From NCBI RefSeq assembly GCF_000472965.1, contig NZ_AXAU01000001.1, forward strand, positions 649,146 to 713,145: a stretch of 64,000 nucleotides of DNA, written 5' to 3'. The translations under genes and the position numbers were made by a program. The notes under the pieces were generated by a model. The model saw nothing but the letters and a program-made list of their open reading frames with translations, was not told the origin of the DNA and did no database searches. Positions 51,787-60,701 of this stretch are shown here, piece by piece. Positions within the stretch are counted from its first letter, which is position 1, and each line of letters begins with the position of its first letter. The stretch is from Bradyrhizobium murdochi (lineage in GTDB: Bacteria; Pseudomonadota; Alphaproteobacteria; Rhizobiales; Xanthobacteraceae).

Positions 51787-53837
51787 TGTCCGCGAAGACA
51801 ATCGAAGCCCGTGCTGTCATTTCGGCAAAAGATTCCACCGGCAGCACGCTAGACAAAATCGCCGCGAAATTCCGCGGTGTCGAGAAAAATGCTCGCGCGC
51901 TTGAGGGCATCCGGCCATTAAAATTCACCGGCGGCCTCGATGAGGAGTTGCGCCGACTTAAACTCACCGAGCGTGAACTACAGTCCGTCCGCAAGGCACA
52001 GGCGGCGCTGCAATCGCAATTGCTGGCGGACCCGGTTGGCCGTCGGCCGTCGATGTACTTCCGCGCGCTCGATGATTGGAAGAACAAGACCGTCAGCCAT
52101 TGGCGAGAGATCAAGGCCAGTGTCGACGACACCGACAAGGCACACCGCAAGTTCTTCGCCCACGCGGGCGCGGCTGCCCTGCGCTGGGGCATGGTTGCAG
52201 GCGGCATCGGAAGTTCGGCTTATGCGGCCAGCCGCGCCGCTCGATTTACATTCGATAAGACGCAGGAAGCGAGCCGAGAGACGACAAAGCAACGGCAATC
52301 GGGCCTTACCCAGGCGCAGTCTGATGCCATTGCGGCCGAGGCTGAGCGACAGTCGCAGCTTTACCCGAGCATCAGTCAGACCGAGTTCAGGTCCGCCGGC
52401 CGCGAGGCAACGATGCAGCTCGGAAGTTCTGAAGCTGGTCTGAAAATGATGTCGACGATCGGAAAATTCATGACCAGCGGCAAGGTGTTGTGGGGCAGCG
52501 ACCGGATCGACGAACAAACGAGGAAGGCGCTGCAGATCCTCGATGCTCGCCAGATCACGGACCCCGAACGCGCATCCAGTCTGCTCGATGCATTGGTTCG
52601 ATCGTCTCAAGTCGAAGGTGGGCCTGATTTAAAGGCCGAAGATCTCCGCACCTCGTTGAGGTATGGCCGAGACATGCTTCGAGGTCAGAGCGACCGGTTC
52701 ATCACCTCGGTCCTACCGCAGCTTGGTGTCGACATGGGGTATCCGCAGGCTGGCACCGGCCTGGCGTCGATGCACTCGGCTCTGATCGGTGGCCGGCAGA
52801 AGGAAGCAGCGACAGAGTTTCAGAGAGCAGTCGGTCTGCGCAATGACAGCGGCCTCGTGGGGCAAAGTCTTTTTGCGCGCGATGTCGACAAGTGGTTCGA
52901 CGAACACTTCATCCCAGCGATGAAGAAGGCGAAGGTCAACACTGAAGATCCGGCCGAGGTCGCCGCATTCAATTCCAAGTTTTTCTCAAACCGGACGGCC
53001 GCCGACGTTGCCGGCAATATGGTAAGCGGCCAGGCGCAGCGGATCAGGCGCCGCGAGCAGCAGGAGAGGGCGACAGGCATCGCCGGAGCCGAGAGCCTGC
53101 ACACCAGAGACGTCGGCGTCGCGCTGGAGGCGGCAAGCACGCAACTGACGAACTTGGCATCGAGCGCGAAGCTGGCAGATGCATCGATCGCTGGCTTGAA
53201 CAGCGCGATGGGGCTGCTCCAGCAACTCAACGAGTCGACCAAGGATGGGTTGGTGCGCGATCTAGCTGATCGAGCGAAAAAGACTTTCGACACCGACATG
53301 CGCGAAATCAGAATGATCGGCGGCGCAATTGGCAAACTTGTGGAATGGGACCGAGCGAATGCCAAGAACTTTCCTTCGGTCGTCCCCGAGTGGCTGGGCG
53401 GTCCAAAGGCCCCGACCTATTCACCGGGCGAAGACCCGATGGGCAGCGACTATCAGCGCCGTCAGTTTCGCAGCAAGGAGTTCTGGGAGGGACTCGGTCG
53501 CGAAGGTGCCTCGGCTGCGAGCGCCGCGCGACTTCGCCGAGAAGCAGATATCCAGAGCGCGTCACCCTTTGCAGTGCCAAGCCTCAGCAAGACCATGACC
53601 TACGGAACAGGCATAAACGGCAATGACGACAAGACGGTTTCCGTGCAGGGCGATGTGCATGGCGAGGCAGCGCTCTCGATCAAGATCGAAGCGCCAGAAC
53701 TGATCAAGGCCTACTACGACGCGCAGAGGGCCATTTCGTTGGCTGGTCAGCTCACAAGCAACGGCGTGGGCTCGACCGGCAAGAGCAGCCCCGACGCGGC
53801 GGCACCGGCCACACCGGCACAACCCACGGCCCCGTAG
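51786..53837 (+). CDS. Phage tail tape-measure-like protein
   Basis: A 683-residue mostly helical protein resembling tail tape measures. The start AKTIEARAVISAKDSTGSTL followed by DKIAAKFRGVEKNARALEGI is the typical opening of these proteins. A hydrophobic segment at ~125-150 (AGAAALRWGMVAGGIGSSAY) may be the membrane-inserting part used during DNA entry. The rest is helical with repeated Gln/Ala/Arg heptads, ending in a Pro/Ala-rich tail. By the usual ~1.5 angstrom per residue rule it would set a tail of roughly 100 nm, but no tail tube, sheath or tail-terminator gene is recognised nearby. Confidence 0.75.
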   Translation: MSAKTIEARAVISAKDSTGSTLDKIAAKFRGVEKNARALEGIRPLKFTGGLDEELRRLKLTERELQSVRKAQAALQSQLLADPVGRRPSMYFRALDDWKNKTVSHWREIKASVDDTDKAHRKFFAHAGAAALRWGMVAGGIGSSAYAASRAARFTFDKTQEASRETTKQRQSGLTQAQSDAIAAEAERQSQLYPSISQTEFRSAGREATMQLGSSEAGLKMMSTIGKFMTSGKVLWGSDRIDEQTRKALQILDARQITDPERASSLLDALVRSSQVEGGPDLKAEDLRTSLRYGRDMLRGQSDRFITSVLPQLGVDMGYPQAGTGLASMHSALIGGRQKEAATEFQRAVGLRNDSGLVGQSLFARDVDKWFDEHFIPAMKKAKVNTEDPAEVAAFNSKFFSNRTAADVAGNMVSGQAQRIRRREQQERATGIAGAESLHTRDVGVALEAASTQLTNLASSAKLADASIAGLNSAMGLLQQLNESTKDGLVRDLADRAKKTFDTDMREIRMIGGAIGKLVEWDRANAKNFPSVVPEWLGGPKAPTYSPGEDPMGSDYQRRQFRSKEFWEGLGREGASAASAARLRREADIQSASPFAVPSLSKTMTYGTGINGNDDKTVSVQGDVHGEAALSIKIEAPELIKAYYDAQRAISLAGQLTSNGVGSTGKSSPDAAAPATPAQPTAP

Positions 53838-53890
53838 TGAGCCGCTCGACGCATACGTCACCTTTGTTCCGATTTTAGAGGACCTCTCTG

Positions 53891-54169
53891 ATGAACGTGG
53901 AAAGCGAGATCAAGGATCTGAAGACAAGGCTCGAAGCCACCGAAGCTGTCCATGCGCTTCTTATTGGCGCATTGGCCCGCATCGTAGTTTCGCCCGCAGG
54001 CTTCACGGCGGACGAACTCATGAGAGGCGTTCGGGAAAGCATTTCAACCCGAACGAACGGCAACGATCCAGCCCTCGTGGAAAGAATGCAACTGCTCAGC
54101 GAGCAATACGTTGAGGATGCGATCTACCTCGTCGAACATTGCATGAAATCCTTTGATCGGCCCTCCTGA
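53891..54169 (+). CDS. Small hypothetical protein
   Basis: A 92-residue acidic helical protein: a long helix (NVESEIKDLKTRLEATEAVH), a hydrophobic stretch (LLIGALARIVVSPAGF), then mixed helices. ATG at 53891 after GAGG. Unknown; it sits between the tape measure and the spike gene. Confidence 0.6.
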   Translation: MNVESEIKDLKTRLEATEAVHALLIGALARIVVSPAGFTADELMRGVRESISTRTNGNDPALVERMQLLSEQYVEDAIYLVEHCMKSFDRPS

Positions 54170-54204
54170 CCAGGCCCGCGCTCAAACTTGCAATAGGATC
54201 GATC

Positions 54205-55602
54205 ATGCGTTTCGGCGTCGGCGTCCGCTTTCCCCTTCCAGGCGTAGTTCAGCTAGTCGGAAGGGCATTTGTCCGCAGTCGGGCGGGAGTTGTCGCCGGC
54301 GGCAAGGTGTCGTTGTCAGGCAAAGCGACCACGCGCCAAGCGTCGCGACCGGGACTCGGCAGCGTCCCGGTCATCGCCTCGACCTCGTTCAGCATCGCGA
54401 CCAACCCGGGCTTCAATGCCTTGATTGGTCAGGTTGTCGCCACCAACAGCCCGACGTCGTTCGCCATCATCGCCGGCAACCCGTCGGGCTTCTTCTCCAT
54501 CACCAATGGCGGCAGCTTGCGCACCGGCACGTCTGCGGCCCCGCCGGACAACAACTACTCGCTGACCATCACGGCGTCGAACAGCTTCGGCACCAGCCCA
54601 CCGAAGTCTATCACGGTCACCGTCGGCGCGGCGCCTGTGGTCAGCGATCAGTCGATGAACCTCACGATACCGGCAGCCAGCGGCGATCCTGTTGGCACCG
54701 TGGCGGTCTCCGCCGGAACGCCGACCGGCTTCTCCATCACGGCCGGCAACTCTTCCGGTTACTTCGCAATCAACAACACGGGCGACATCACAGTTACGTC
54801 CGCAGGCGCTTCGGGCATTACCGCGCAGTCCTATCCGCTCACGGTGCAGGCGGCCAACGCGCTCGGCAATGATACGGGCGTCGTCACGGTGGTTGCGGCC
54901 ACCGCGTCGCAAACTCCGGCCATTCCGATGAGCTTGAATGACTCGCGGTTCGCCAGCAATACGAACGGCCCGACCAGCATTCAGACGGCTGCAAATCTGA
55001 TTAACCGGCAATGGATGCAGGGGCCGGCTTATGCGAGCGGCGAGCCGATCTTCTACATCGAGTCGACCGGCACTCAAGTCATCAACATGATTCAGTGTCG
55101 CGCGGACTGTCGCGAGGGGCCGCGGCTTGGCCTCGCTCCGACCGCGACGTTCAACGTGGATCAGTGCTTCATCAACTGCATAGGTAAGCCCCCTGTCGAC
55201 CACGCGGACGCATTCCAGGCGTTCGGAGGCGGGGGCAATGTCAACATCACCAATTCCTGCATCCGCGCCTACACGGACAGTGAAGCAAATAGCTTGGGAA
55301 GCTTTATCGGCTCGGGCGGCTTCTTCTGGGCGGACGCTGCGCAGGGGACGATCACGTTTGACAACTGCCTGTTCTGGGGCGGCGAGCGGATGATCGCCAT
55401 CTATGCCGACGTCGGCACGACGACAAACGTCCGCATGAGAAACTGCTTCTTTGCAACGCCGTTCCCATTCGAAACCGGGTACATGTACGACATCAGAGCC
55501 GTGCCGGGCGGTACGTTGAATATCCTTGAGTGGACCAACAACCGCCGCTGCACGATCAGCGGGGGCGTGATCGTTCCAGGGACCATATTGCCACCTCCAT
55601 AA
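54205..55602 (+). CDS. Spike/adhesin with cadherin-like repeats and beta-helix
   Basis: A 465-residue protein. After a ~50-residue N-terminus (VGVRFPLPGVVQLVGRAFVR) come two cadherin-like or Ig-like repeats: FSIATNPGFNALIGQVVATN and TGFSITAGNSSGYFAINNTG, each followed by Y-S/P-L-T-[IV]-x-A-x-N and a TVTVG/VVTVV strand. The C-terminal ~220 residues have short repeating strands and many Asn/Cys residues (VNITNSCIRAYTDSEANSLG; ITFDNCLFWGGERMIAIYAD), the pattern of right-handed parallel beta-helices in phage tailspikes. Probably a host-surface or polysaccharide binding (or cleaving) tail protein. No secretion signal is seen. Confidence 0.7.
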   Translation: MRFGVGVRFPLPGVVQLVGRAFVRSRAGVVAGGKVSLSGKATTRQASRPGLGSVPVIASTSFSIATNPGFNALIGQVVATNSPTSFAIIAGNPSGFFSITNGGSLRTGTSAAPPDNNYSLTITASNSFGTSPPKSITVTVGAAPVVSDQSMNLTIPAASGDPVGTVAVSAGTPTGFSITAGNSSGYFAINNTGDITVTSAGASGITAQSYPLTVQAANALGNDTGVVTVVAATASQTPAIPMSLNDSRFASNTNGPTSIQTAANLINRQWMQGPAYASGEPIFYIESTGTQVINMIQCRADCREGPRLGLAPTATFNVDQCFINCIGKPPVDHADAFQAFGGGGNVNITNSCIRAYTDSEANSLGSFIGSGGFFWADAAQGTITFDNCLFWGGERMIAIYADVGTTTNVRMRNCFFATPFPFETGYMYDIRAVPGGTLNILEWTNNRRCTISGGVIVPGTILPPP

Positions 55603-55625
55603 TCTCACACATCTCCAGGGTGATC

Positions 55626-58600
55626 ATGCTCGGTTCGAGCCCGGTACAAAAGGCCAAGGGGGTCGGGACAACTGCGACGGTAGACTGCTCGTTTCCGTCG
55701 GCGACGACTTCGGGCAACCTGATCGTTCTCGCTTTTGCGTCCAACGACTATAACGGCAGTCCCGGCGCCGGCTGGTTTCAACAGACCGGAATGGAGCAGC
55801 AGACTTTCCACGGGGGATACCTGTGGTTTCGGATATCTGCTGGCGAAACTACGTTTTCGTACACGATTGGATCCGCCACAAACAGCGCCTGGGTCATAAC
55901 CGAATGGTCCGGTGTCGATGCTTCGCCCTATGACACTTCCGCCGGCCAGTTCGAACAGACGACGACGGAAACCTACACCACGCCAGCGATCACCCCAAGC
56001 ACAGGTGACCACGTTCTGTTCGCCATGATGGGCGGCTCACTTGGTGGCGGCGCGGACCTGACGGCCAACTCGTGGGGAACGTGGCTCAACAGCTTCACGG
56101 CTATCGACTCCCAGGGCTCGGGCGGAAGCGGGACTAACGACCTTGTGGGCTTGGCCTACAGGCTGGTTGCGGGAGACGGCTCCACCACATATTCGTCAGG
56201 CGCGACTGCGGACATCGTATTGCAGTCTAAGTCCGGGCTGATCATCTCGTTCAAGGCGGCGGCGCCTTCAACGGCGGCACTGGTCGGCAAGGCAACCGCG
56301 GCGGCGGCACTGCGGTCTGCATTCTCAGGCAGGACAGCGCTGCAGGGCGCGTCATCGCTGGAGATCGTCGCCAGCGCCGGGATGAACACGCAGTCGTCCC
56401 CAACGTCTGCCCCCATCCTCGTCTCCGGCACATCGACGGCATTCAACACAGCCACGACACCAAAGACCGCCAGCGGCATCACCGTGCAGAACGGCGATGT
56501 CATCGTCGCCCACGGTATGCTGGAGACTGCCGCCGGCGGAACAATCAACATTGCCACGACAGCCGGCAGCACGGTCGCGTGGACGTTGCTGGAGGACGTG
56601 CCTGGTGTCTCGGAGCCCAACCAGGCGTATTTGCGGACATGGTGGACCACCGCGTCGGCACCCGGCACCATATCTGTCCAGTTTTCAAAGGGTGCTGGCA
56701 GCGCCGCCTTTGGCGGCATCGTCAAGGTCTATCGGAATAGCAGCGGTGTGGGCGCGGCAGAGGCCGCGCACAATGGGGACAACGCCAGTGGACTGCCATC
56801 TGTCTCGCTCACCACGACGCGCGACTTCTCTGCACTGGATTTCGCCTGCGTGGACTGGTTTGCGACCAGTGGCACCGCGACTTTCACGTCCTCGGCCGGG
56901 ACGCCGGCCACAGACCTCGACGTTCTGTCGAGCGGCGCGTATCGCGTTTATTCGTCGCACATCGACGCTGGCAGCGCCGGGTCAAAGACGATCGGGATGT
57001 CTTCGCCGAGCACCCAGCGCTTTGTCGCCTCGGCAATTGAGGTGCTCGGGCTCGGTCAGGTCGGCTCGCTGGTGGCTAGGGCGACAGTCTCGTCGAGGGG
57101 CACGAGCGCGTTCTCTGGCACCACGGGGCTGACTGGCAGCGCTGCCTCCTCGGTGAACGGACGCTCCACCTTCTCCGGCCGCGTTCCGCTGGCGGGCAGG
57201 GCCGCTGCTGCCGTGGCGGCGGGGTTCGCGCAGAGCGTCGCGCTGCAGTTCCAGACCCGGTTCTTCCCCGCGATGCGGGGGACACTGACCACCGTCGTTT
57301 CGCTGGGATCGTCTGCCGGTTCGGCCACGATGCTCCGGATGCGCGGGGAGGCGACCGCTCGAGCCGCGCTTGCTGCGAGGGTTGCGTCGGCGGCCCAATC
57401 GACAGCGGCGGGCGGAGGGAGCGCGTCACTGAGCGGAATGGCGAAGATCGCCTCAAGCGCCAAGAACACATTTTCCGGACGTGTGGTCCTGGCAATCCAG
57501 ACCCGATTCCTCCCCGCGATGCGGGGCGCCCTCAACGCGGTCTCGGTGCCGACGTCAATCGCTCTTTCCTCGGCGACAGCCATAGTCGGCCGCGCGCGCG
57601 CGTCGATCGTCGGGCGCGCGTCGCTGGAGGCACGCTCAAACGTCTCCAGCCGCGCCACGGGCAGCCTGTCGGCCATCGCGGCCCTCTCAAGCCGGACCGC
57701 GGCCAAGGCGATGGGCGCGGCCTCTGTGGCCGCTAGAACGGCGCTGGCGACTGCGGCGACGGTCAGGACAGCGATCAATGGCTCGATGGTCGGCCGTGTC
57801 GCGCTTCTCGGGCGCGCAGCGATGGCAACGGCGTCTCGCGCGATCGTTCCCGGCACCCTGGTGGAGCTGATTGCGCGCGCAACGACCGCCGTAAAGACAA
57901 TCGGGCGCGCATCTGCTGGGACTTCGCTAACCGGCAAATCCGCACTGCAGGTCCAGGCCGCTGCCCAGCCGCCGCGCCTGACCGCGTTCATGGCCGCATT
58001 CACTGCCGTTGTAGCCAGAGCTCGTGCCGGCACCTCGGCCACCGCCGATTTTGCGGCGGCAGCACGGACCAAAATAGCCGTCAGCGCCCGCAGCACGTTC
58101 TCCGGCGTTGTGAACTTGGGCGCAAGCGTCAAAGCAACGACTGCGGCGAGGCTGAGTGAGCCGTTTCTGCCCTTGGCCGCTCGCGCAGTGATGCGCACGT
58201 CCGCCCGCGCGCTGCTGTTCATCCTGCGGCCGATCATCCCGGTGCCGGTTTCGCCCCGCTCGGGTAGGCTCGGACGGCTCCGGCAATCGCTCGAGAAGGC
58301 GTTCGGCGAGGAGTTCGACATCAATCCGATGACGGCCGCCGTCGACGTCAACAGCCGCGTGCTGCCGGACATCTCGCGCGACCCGAAGATTGACGTCATC
58401 GGCATCTGGCAGGGCCCGGCCACCTCGCGCGCACCGATCGCCCGCGGCTCCATGAGCGACGACAAGGCCCATAACTGGAACGTGTCGTTCCCGTCGGTGC
58501 GGTTCGATGACGCGGCGATCGCCGGCGTTCGGAGAGGCGACAAGCTGACTCGGAAGCTGGACGGTGCCGTCTACATCATCGAGCGGGTCGTGCCTGACGG

Positions 58601-58655
58601 CTTTGGACGCACCACGGTGCAACTGACGTCGCGCAAGCGGGAGACCGTGAATTGA
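55626..58655 (+). CDS. Giant Ala/Ser/Thr-rich tail/adhesin protein ending in a head-tail-joining-like domain
   Basis: A 1009-residue protein from the ATG at 55626 (AGGGTGATC before it). Residues ~1-220 look like a beta-sandwich domain (NLIVLAFASNDYNGSPGAGW; VLFAMMGGSLGGGADLTANS), a second similar domain follows (~260-470), then ~370 residues of low-complexity Ala/Arg/Ser/Thr with recurring FSGR and GRA units and a duplicated QTRF[FL]PAMRG[TA]L segment. The last ~110 residues (KAFGEEFDINPMTAAVDVNS; DDAAIAGVRRGDKLTRKLDG; YIIERVVPDGFGRTTVQLTS) resemble phage head-tail joining proteins, which are normally separate ~110-residue proteins. The fusion is unexpected. Confidence 0.6.
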   Translation: MLGSSPVQKAKGVGTTATVDCSFPSATTSGNLIVLAFASNDYNGSPGAGWFQQTGMEQQTFHGGYLWFRISAGETTFSYTIGSATNSAWVITEWSGVDASPYDTSAGQFEQTTTETYTTPAITPSTGDHVLFAMMGGSLGGGADLTANSWGTWLNSFTAIDSQGSGGSGTNDLVGLAYRLVAGDGSTTYSSGATADIVLQSKSGLIISFKAAAPSTAALVGKATAAAALRSAFSGRTALQGASSLEIVASAGMNTQSSPTSAPILVSGTSTAFNTATTPKTASGITVQNGDVIVAHGMLETAAGGTINIATTAGSTVAWTLLEDVPGVSEPNQAYLRTWWTTASAPGTISVQFSKGAGSAAFGGIVKVYRNSSGVGAAEAAHNGDNASGLPSVSLTTTRDFSALDFACVDWFATSGTATFTSSAGTPATDLDVLSSGAYRVYSSHIDAGSAGSKTIGMSSPSTQRFVASAIEVLGLGQVGSLVARATVSSRGTSAFSGTTGLTGSAASSVNGRSTFSGRVPLAGRAAAAVAAGFAQSVALQFQTRFFPAMRGTLTTVVSLGSSAGSATMLRMRGEATARAALAARVASAAQSTAAGGGSASLSGMAKIASSAKNTFSGRVVLAIQTRFLPAMRGALNAVSVPTSIALSSATAIVGRARASIVGRASLEARSNVSSRATGSLSAIAALSSRTAAKAMGAASVAARTALATAATVRTAINGSMVGRVALLGRAAMATASRAIVPGTLVELIARATTAVKTIGRASAGTSLTGKSALQVQAAAQPPRLTAFMAAFTAVVARARAGTSATADFAAAARTKIAVSARSTFSGVVNLGASVKATTAARLSEPFLPLAARAVMRTSARALLFILRPIIPVPVSPRSGRLGRLRQSLEKAFGEEFDINPMTAAVDVNSRVLPDISRDPKIDVIGIWQGPATSRAPIARGSMSDDKAHNWNVSFPSVRFDDAAIAGVRRGDKLTRKLDGAVYIIERVVPDGFGRTTVQLTSRKRETVN

Positions 58656-58807
58656 GCCTACGGGCGCGAACATTGCTGAATGTGCGAGGGCATCTTATTT
58701 CAAGGATCGAGCGCTTTTCCTTGGCGGGCTTGGCGCTCGCAGCTCGGTCGACGCCGGACGAACGCGCGGCCGAGTTGCACTTTCTATTGGAGGTGGTTCG
58801 ACGGTGA
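58652..58807 (+). CDS. Small coupled protein (51 residues)
   Basis: A TTG start at 58652 overlaps the stop of the giant gene, and its own stop (TGA 58805-58807) overlaps the GTG start of the next gene. The protein is basic and helical (SLRARTLLNVRGHLISRIER; FSLAGLALAARSTPDERAAE). Double overlap is strong evidence of translation in a packed phage operon. Unknown function. Confidence 0.55.
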   Translation: MSLRARTLLNVRGHLISRIERFSLAGLALAARSTPDERAAELHFLLEVVRR

Positions 58808-59607
58808 GGAAGCTTGCGGCAATTTGTGCTGACGTGGGCGTTGAGCTCCTACCGACCACGGCAACGGTGCGATCGGGGCAGACGACAGCGCAGTCGACGC
58901 TTCAACAGATCCTCGAGAATCGCGGCGAGGGTCATGTCATCCAACTGTTGCGGACCTTTACCGAGACGGAAAACAGCCGCGCCCGCATCGACGCATTCGC
59001 GCTCCATGCCATTTCGGATATCATGGTCGCCTATCCGTCATGGGCCGACTCTGGCTTGCGATGGTTCGAAGTCTTTGACCGGGTGGATATCGCAGCGGCC
59101 CAGCGCCAGGCGAAGTTGAACCGCGATGTGGTTCCACAGCGTTACGGGGTGGCTGCCGCGCTCTTTCCCGCACTTCACAGCGAATTTGTCCCTCCCGCGC
59201 CTGTGAAGCCCGATAGGAAGGCCATGGCTGCTGCGGCCCGGGCGGCGCAGGACGCGGCTCGGTTGGCGCATGTGGAGCGCCGGCTTGAGTTGGGTCGTCA
59301 ATTGGCGGCACTGCGGGATGTCACGCCTAATAACAGAATGTTTGGCCGTACCGTCCGCCAGCAATTCGATCTTCACGATTCCATGTACGTCGCGGAGTTA
59401 ATGCGGTTAGCGCGACGGTATGGCGATAGGCCCGAGATTTTCCGCAATGTCGGGTGGCGCACGTTGGTAGAGCTGGCGTCGTCGGCCACGCCGGAGGCAG
59501 TGCGCCAGAAGTTCGAGACCAGGATCTTGGCTGGCGAACGCGTCAATGGCGCCGAGATAATCAGCGCTCGCCTTCCAATTGGAGTTCGCACGCCGCGGCC
59601 GGCTTAG
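58804..59607 (+). CDS. Hypothetical phage protein
   Basis: A 267-residue protein starting at GTG 58804 with GGAGG eight bases upstream. It is helical and Ala/Arg-rich, with a conserved-looking C-terminal block (RILAGERVNGAEIISARLPI). A diverged second copy of that block lies at 60932-61027. I do not recognise the family. Its position after a presumed structural gene suggests a late phage protein. Confidence 0.6.
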   Translation: MRKLAAICADVGVELLPTTATVRSGQTTAQSTLQQILENRGEGHVIQLLRTFTETENSRARIDAFALHAISDIMVAYPSWADSGLRWFEVFDRVDIAAAQRQAKLNRDVVPQRYGVAAALFPALHSEFVPPAPVKPDRKAMAAAARAAQDAARLAHVERRLELGRQLAALRDVTPNNRMFGRTVRQQFDLHDSMYVAELMRLARRYGDRPEIFRNVGWRTLVELASSATPEAVRQKFETRILAGERVNGAEIISARLPIGVRTPRPA

Positions 59608-59621
59608 TCGTGCGCTCGAAG

Positions 59622-60701
59622 TTAATGGTATTGGACGAGTTCAGACGCAGCCAACAAGAGAGCGCCGGACCCGTAGACTTGGGTGTCTGTGATCTGAACG
59701 GCGTCCGGCTGGTCGCCGATCTGCTGCACGCGGCCCAACCTGCCGTTAACTGTCGCCAATGCCAGAGCCCGCCAGCCTCTTTCAATCACTGGACTAAATC
59801 TCTTCGCTTCCAGAAGCCCCATCCGCACCCCAGCGGCTAGGCCGTATGTAAAGAAGCCAGTGCAACTGGACTCTGGGATGCTTACGTCGGGAGGAGCGAG
59901 CAGCGATGTGGACCAGAATCCATCCGGTCGCTGGAGGCTCGCCACGCGATCCGCGATCTCGACGAATAGCTTGACGTATTTCTCGCGCAACGGGTCGCCG
60001 TGGTGAAGCTCGCGTAGGATGTTGACGAGCCCAGCGAGCACCCAGCCGTTACCGCGGCCCCAGAATACCTTCTCGCCATGTGCGCCGGTTTTACCGATGA
60101 AGCGGCTGTCACGGTAGAACAGGTACTCGTCGCTGTCGAACAGGAAGTCTTTCGTGGCCCAGAACTCTCTGTCCGCATAATCACGAAAGCGCTGGTCCCG
60201 CTGGATGCGCGCAATTCCGAACCATGTCGCGGGTCCCATGAAGATGGCATCGGACCAGCACCATCGCTGCAGGCACTTCGTGCTGTCGAACTCGAGAGAG
60301 GACTGTGGCGGGTGCTGCAGGATATACTCCAACCGCTGCACCGTCGGTTCGATCATGCGTCGATCGCCGAAATGATCGTAGGCGGCGATATAGACCTGAG
60401 CAATGGCATGATCGTCAGCGAAGTAGATCGGAGGCGCCCAATCACTATGCCCGAGCTGCCAGCCGGTGCGTTCGCCAAGCTCTTGGATCGCGTCGAAGTA
60501 TTTCATCTGACCTGGTGTCGCGGCCCATCTTGCGAGACCGATATAGAAGGCAGCGCGTGTCCAATCTGTTTCAGGAGCCTCGGGCACTTCATGGAAGTGC
60601 GACATCTGCCAGTTCGCGACTTGCTGGGCAGTATTGCGTACGACTTCCGGCGCAAGTGAAGCGGTGAGCAGGATGATGGCAGCCAGTGCAATTGCTTTCA
60701 T
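59622..60701 (-). CDS. GH105 unsaturated rhamnogalacturonyl hydrolase (secreted)
   Basis: A 359-residue glycoside hydrolase of family 105/88. A signal peptide (KAIALAAIILLTASLAPEV) precedes an (alpha/alpha)6-barrel: YFADDHAIAQVYIAAYDHFG, CWSDAIFMGPATWFGIARIQ (the catalytic Asp region W-x-D-x-x-F-M), FWGRGNGWVLAGLVNILREL and SSCTGFFTYGLAAGVRMGLL. GH105 enzymes remove the terminal unsaturated uronic residue from oligosaccharides made by pectate or rhamnogalacturonan lyases, so the substrate is plant pectin. It is the only minus-strand gene of the presumed prophage, placed between two copies of the 3' end of a phage gene, which marks it as recently gained cargo. Confidence 0.88.
   Translation of the reverse strand: MKAIALAAIILLTASLAPEVVRNTAQQVANWQMSHFHEVPEAPETDWTRAAFYIGLARWAATPGQMKYFDAIQELGERTGWQLGHSDWAPPIYFADDHAIAQVYIAAYDHFGDRRMIEPTVQRLEYILQHPPQSSLEFDSTKCLQRWCWSDAIFMGPATWFGIARIQRDQRFRDYADREFWATKDFLFDSDEYLFYRDSRFIGKTGAHGEKVFWGRGNGWVLAGLVNILRELHHGDPLREKYVKLFVEIADRVASLQRPDGFWSTSLLAPPDVSIPESSCTGFFTYGLAAGVRMGLLEAKRFSPVIERGWRALALATVNGRLGRVQQIGDQPDAVQITDTQVYGSGALLLAASELVQYH

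Noticed and set aside
54316..55608. 430-codon minus-strand frame
   Set aside because: Antisense to the cadherin/beta-helix spike gene; arginine-rich shadow without motifs.
57070..58250. Candidate DNA tandem repeats
   Set aside because: Similar GC-rich units recur, but they are codon-level echoes of an Ala/Arg/Ser-rich protein; only the QTRF-PAMRG segment is a true protein-level duplication.
57056..58543. 495-codon minus-strand frame
   Set aside because: Antisense to the Ala-rich part of the giant phage gene; its composition mirrors the low-complexity sequence and all neighbouring genes run on the plus strand with proper ribosome-binding sites.
59038..59376. Minus-strand frame of 112 codons within the 58804 gene
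   Set aside because: No ribosome-binding site or motif; the plus-strand gene is coupled to its neighbours.
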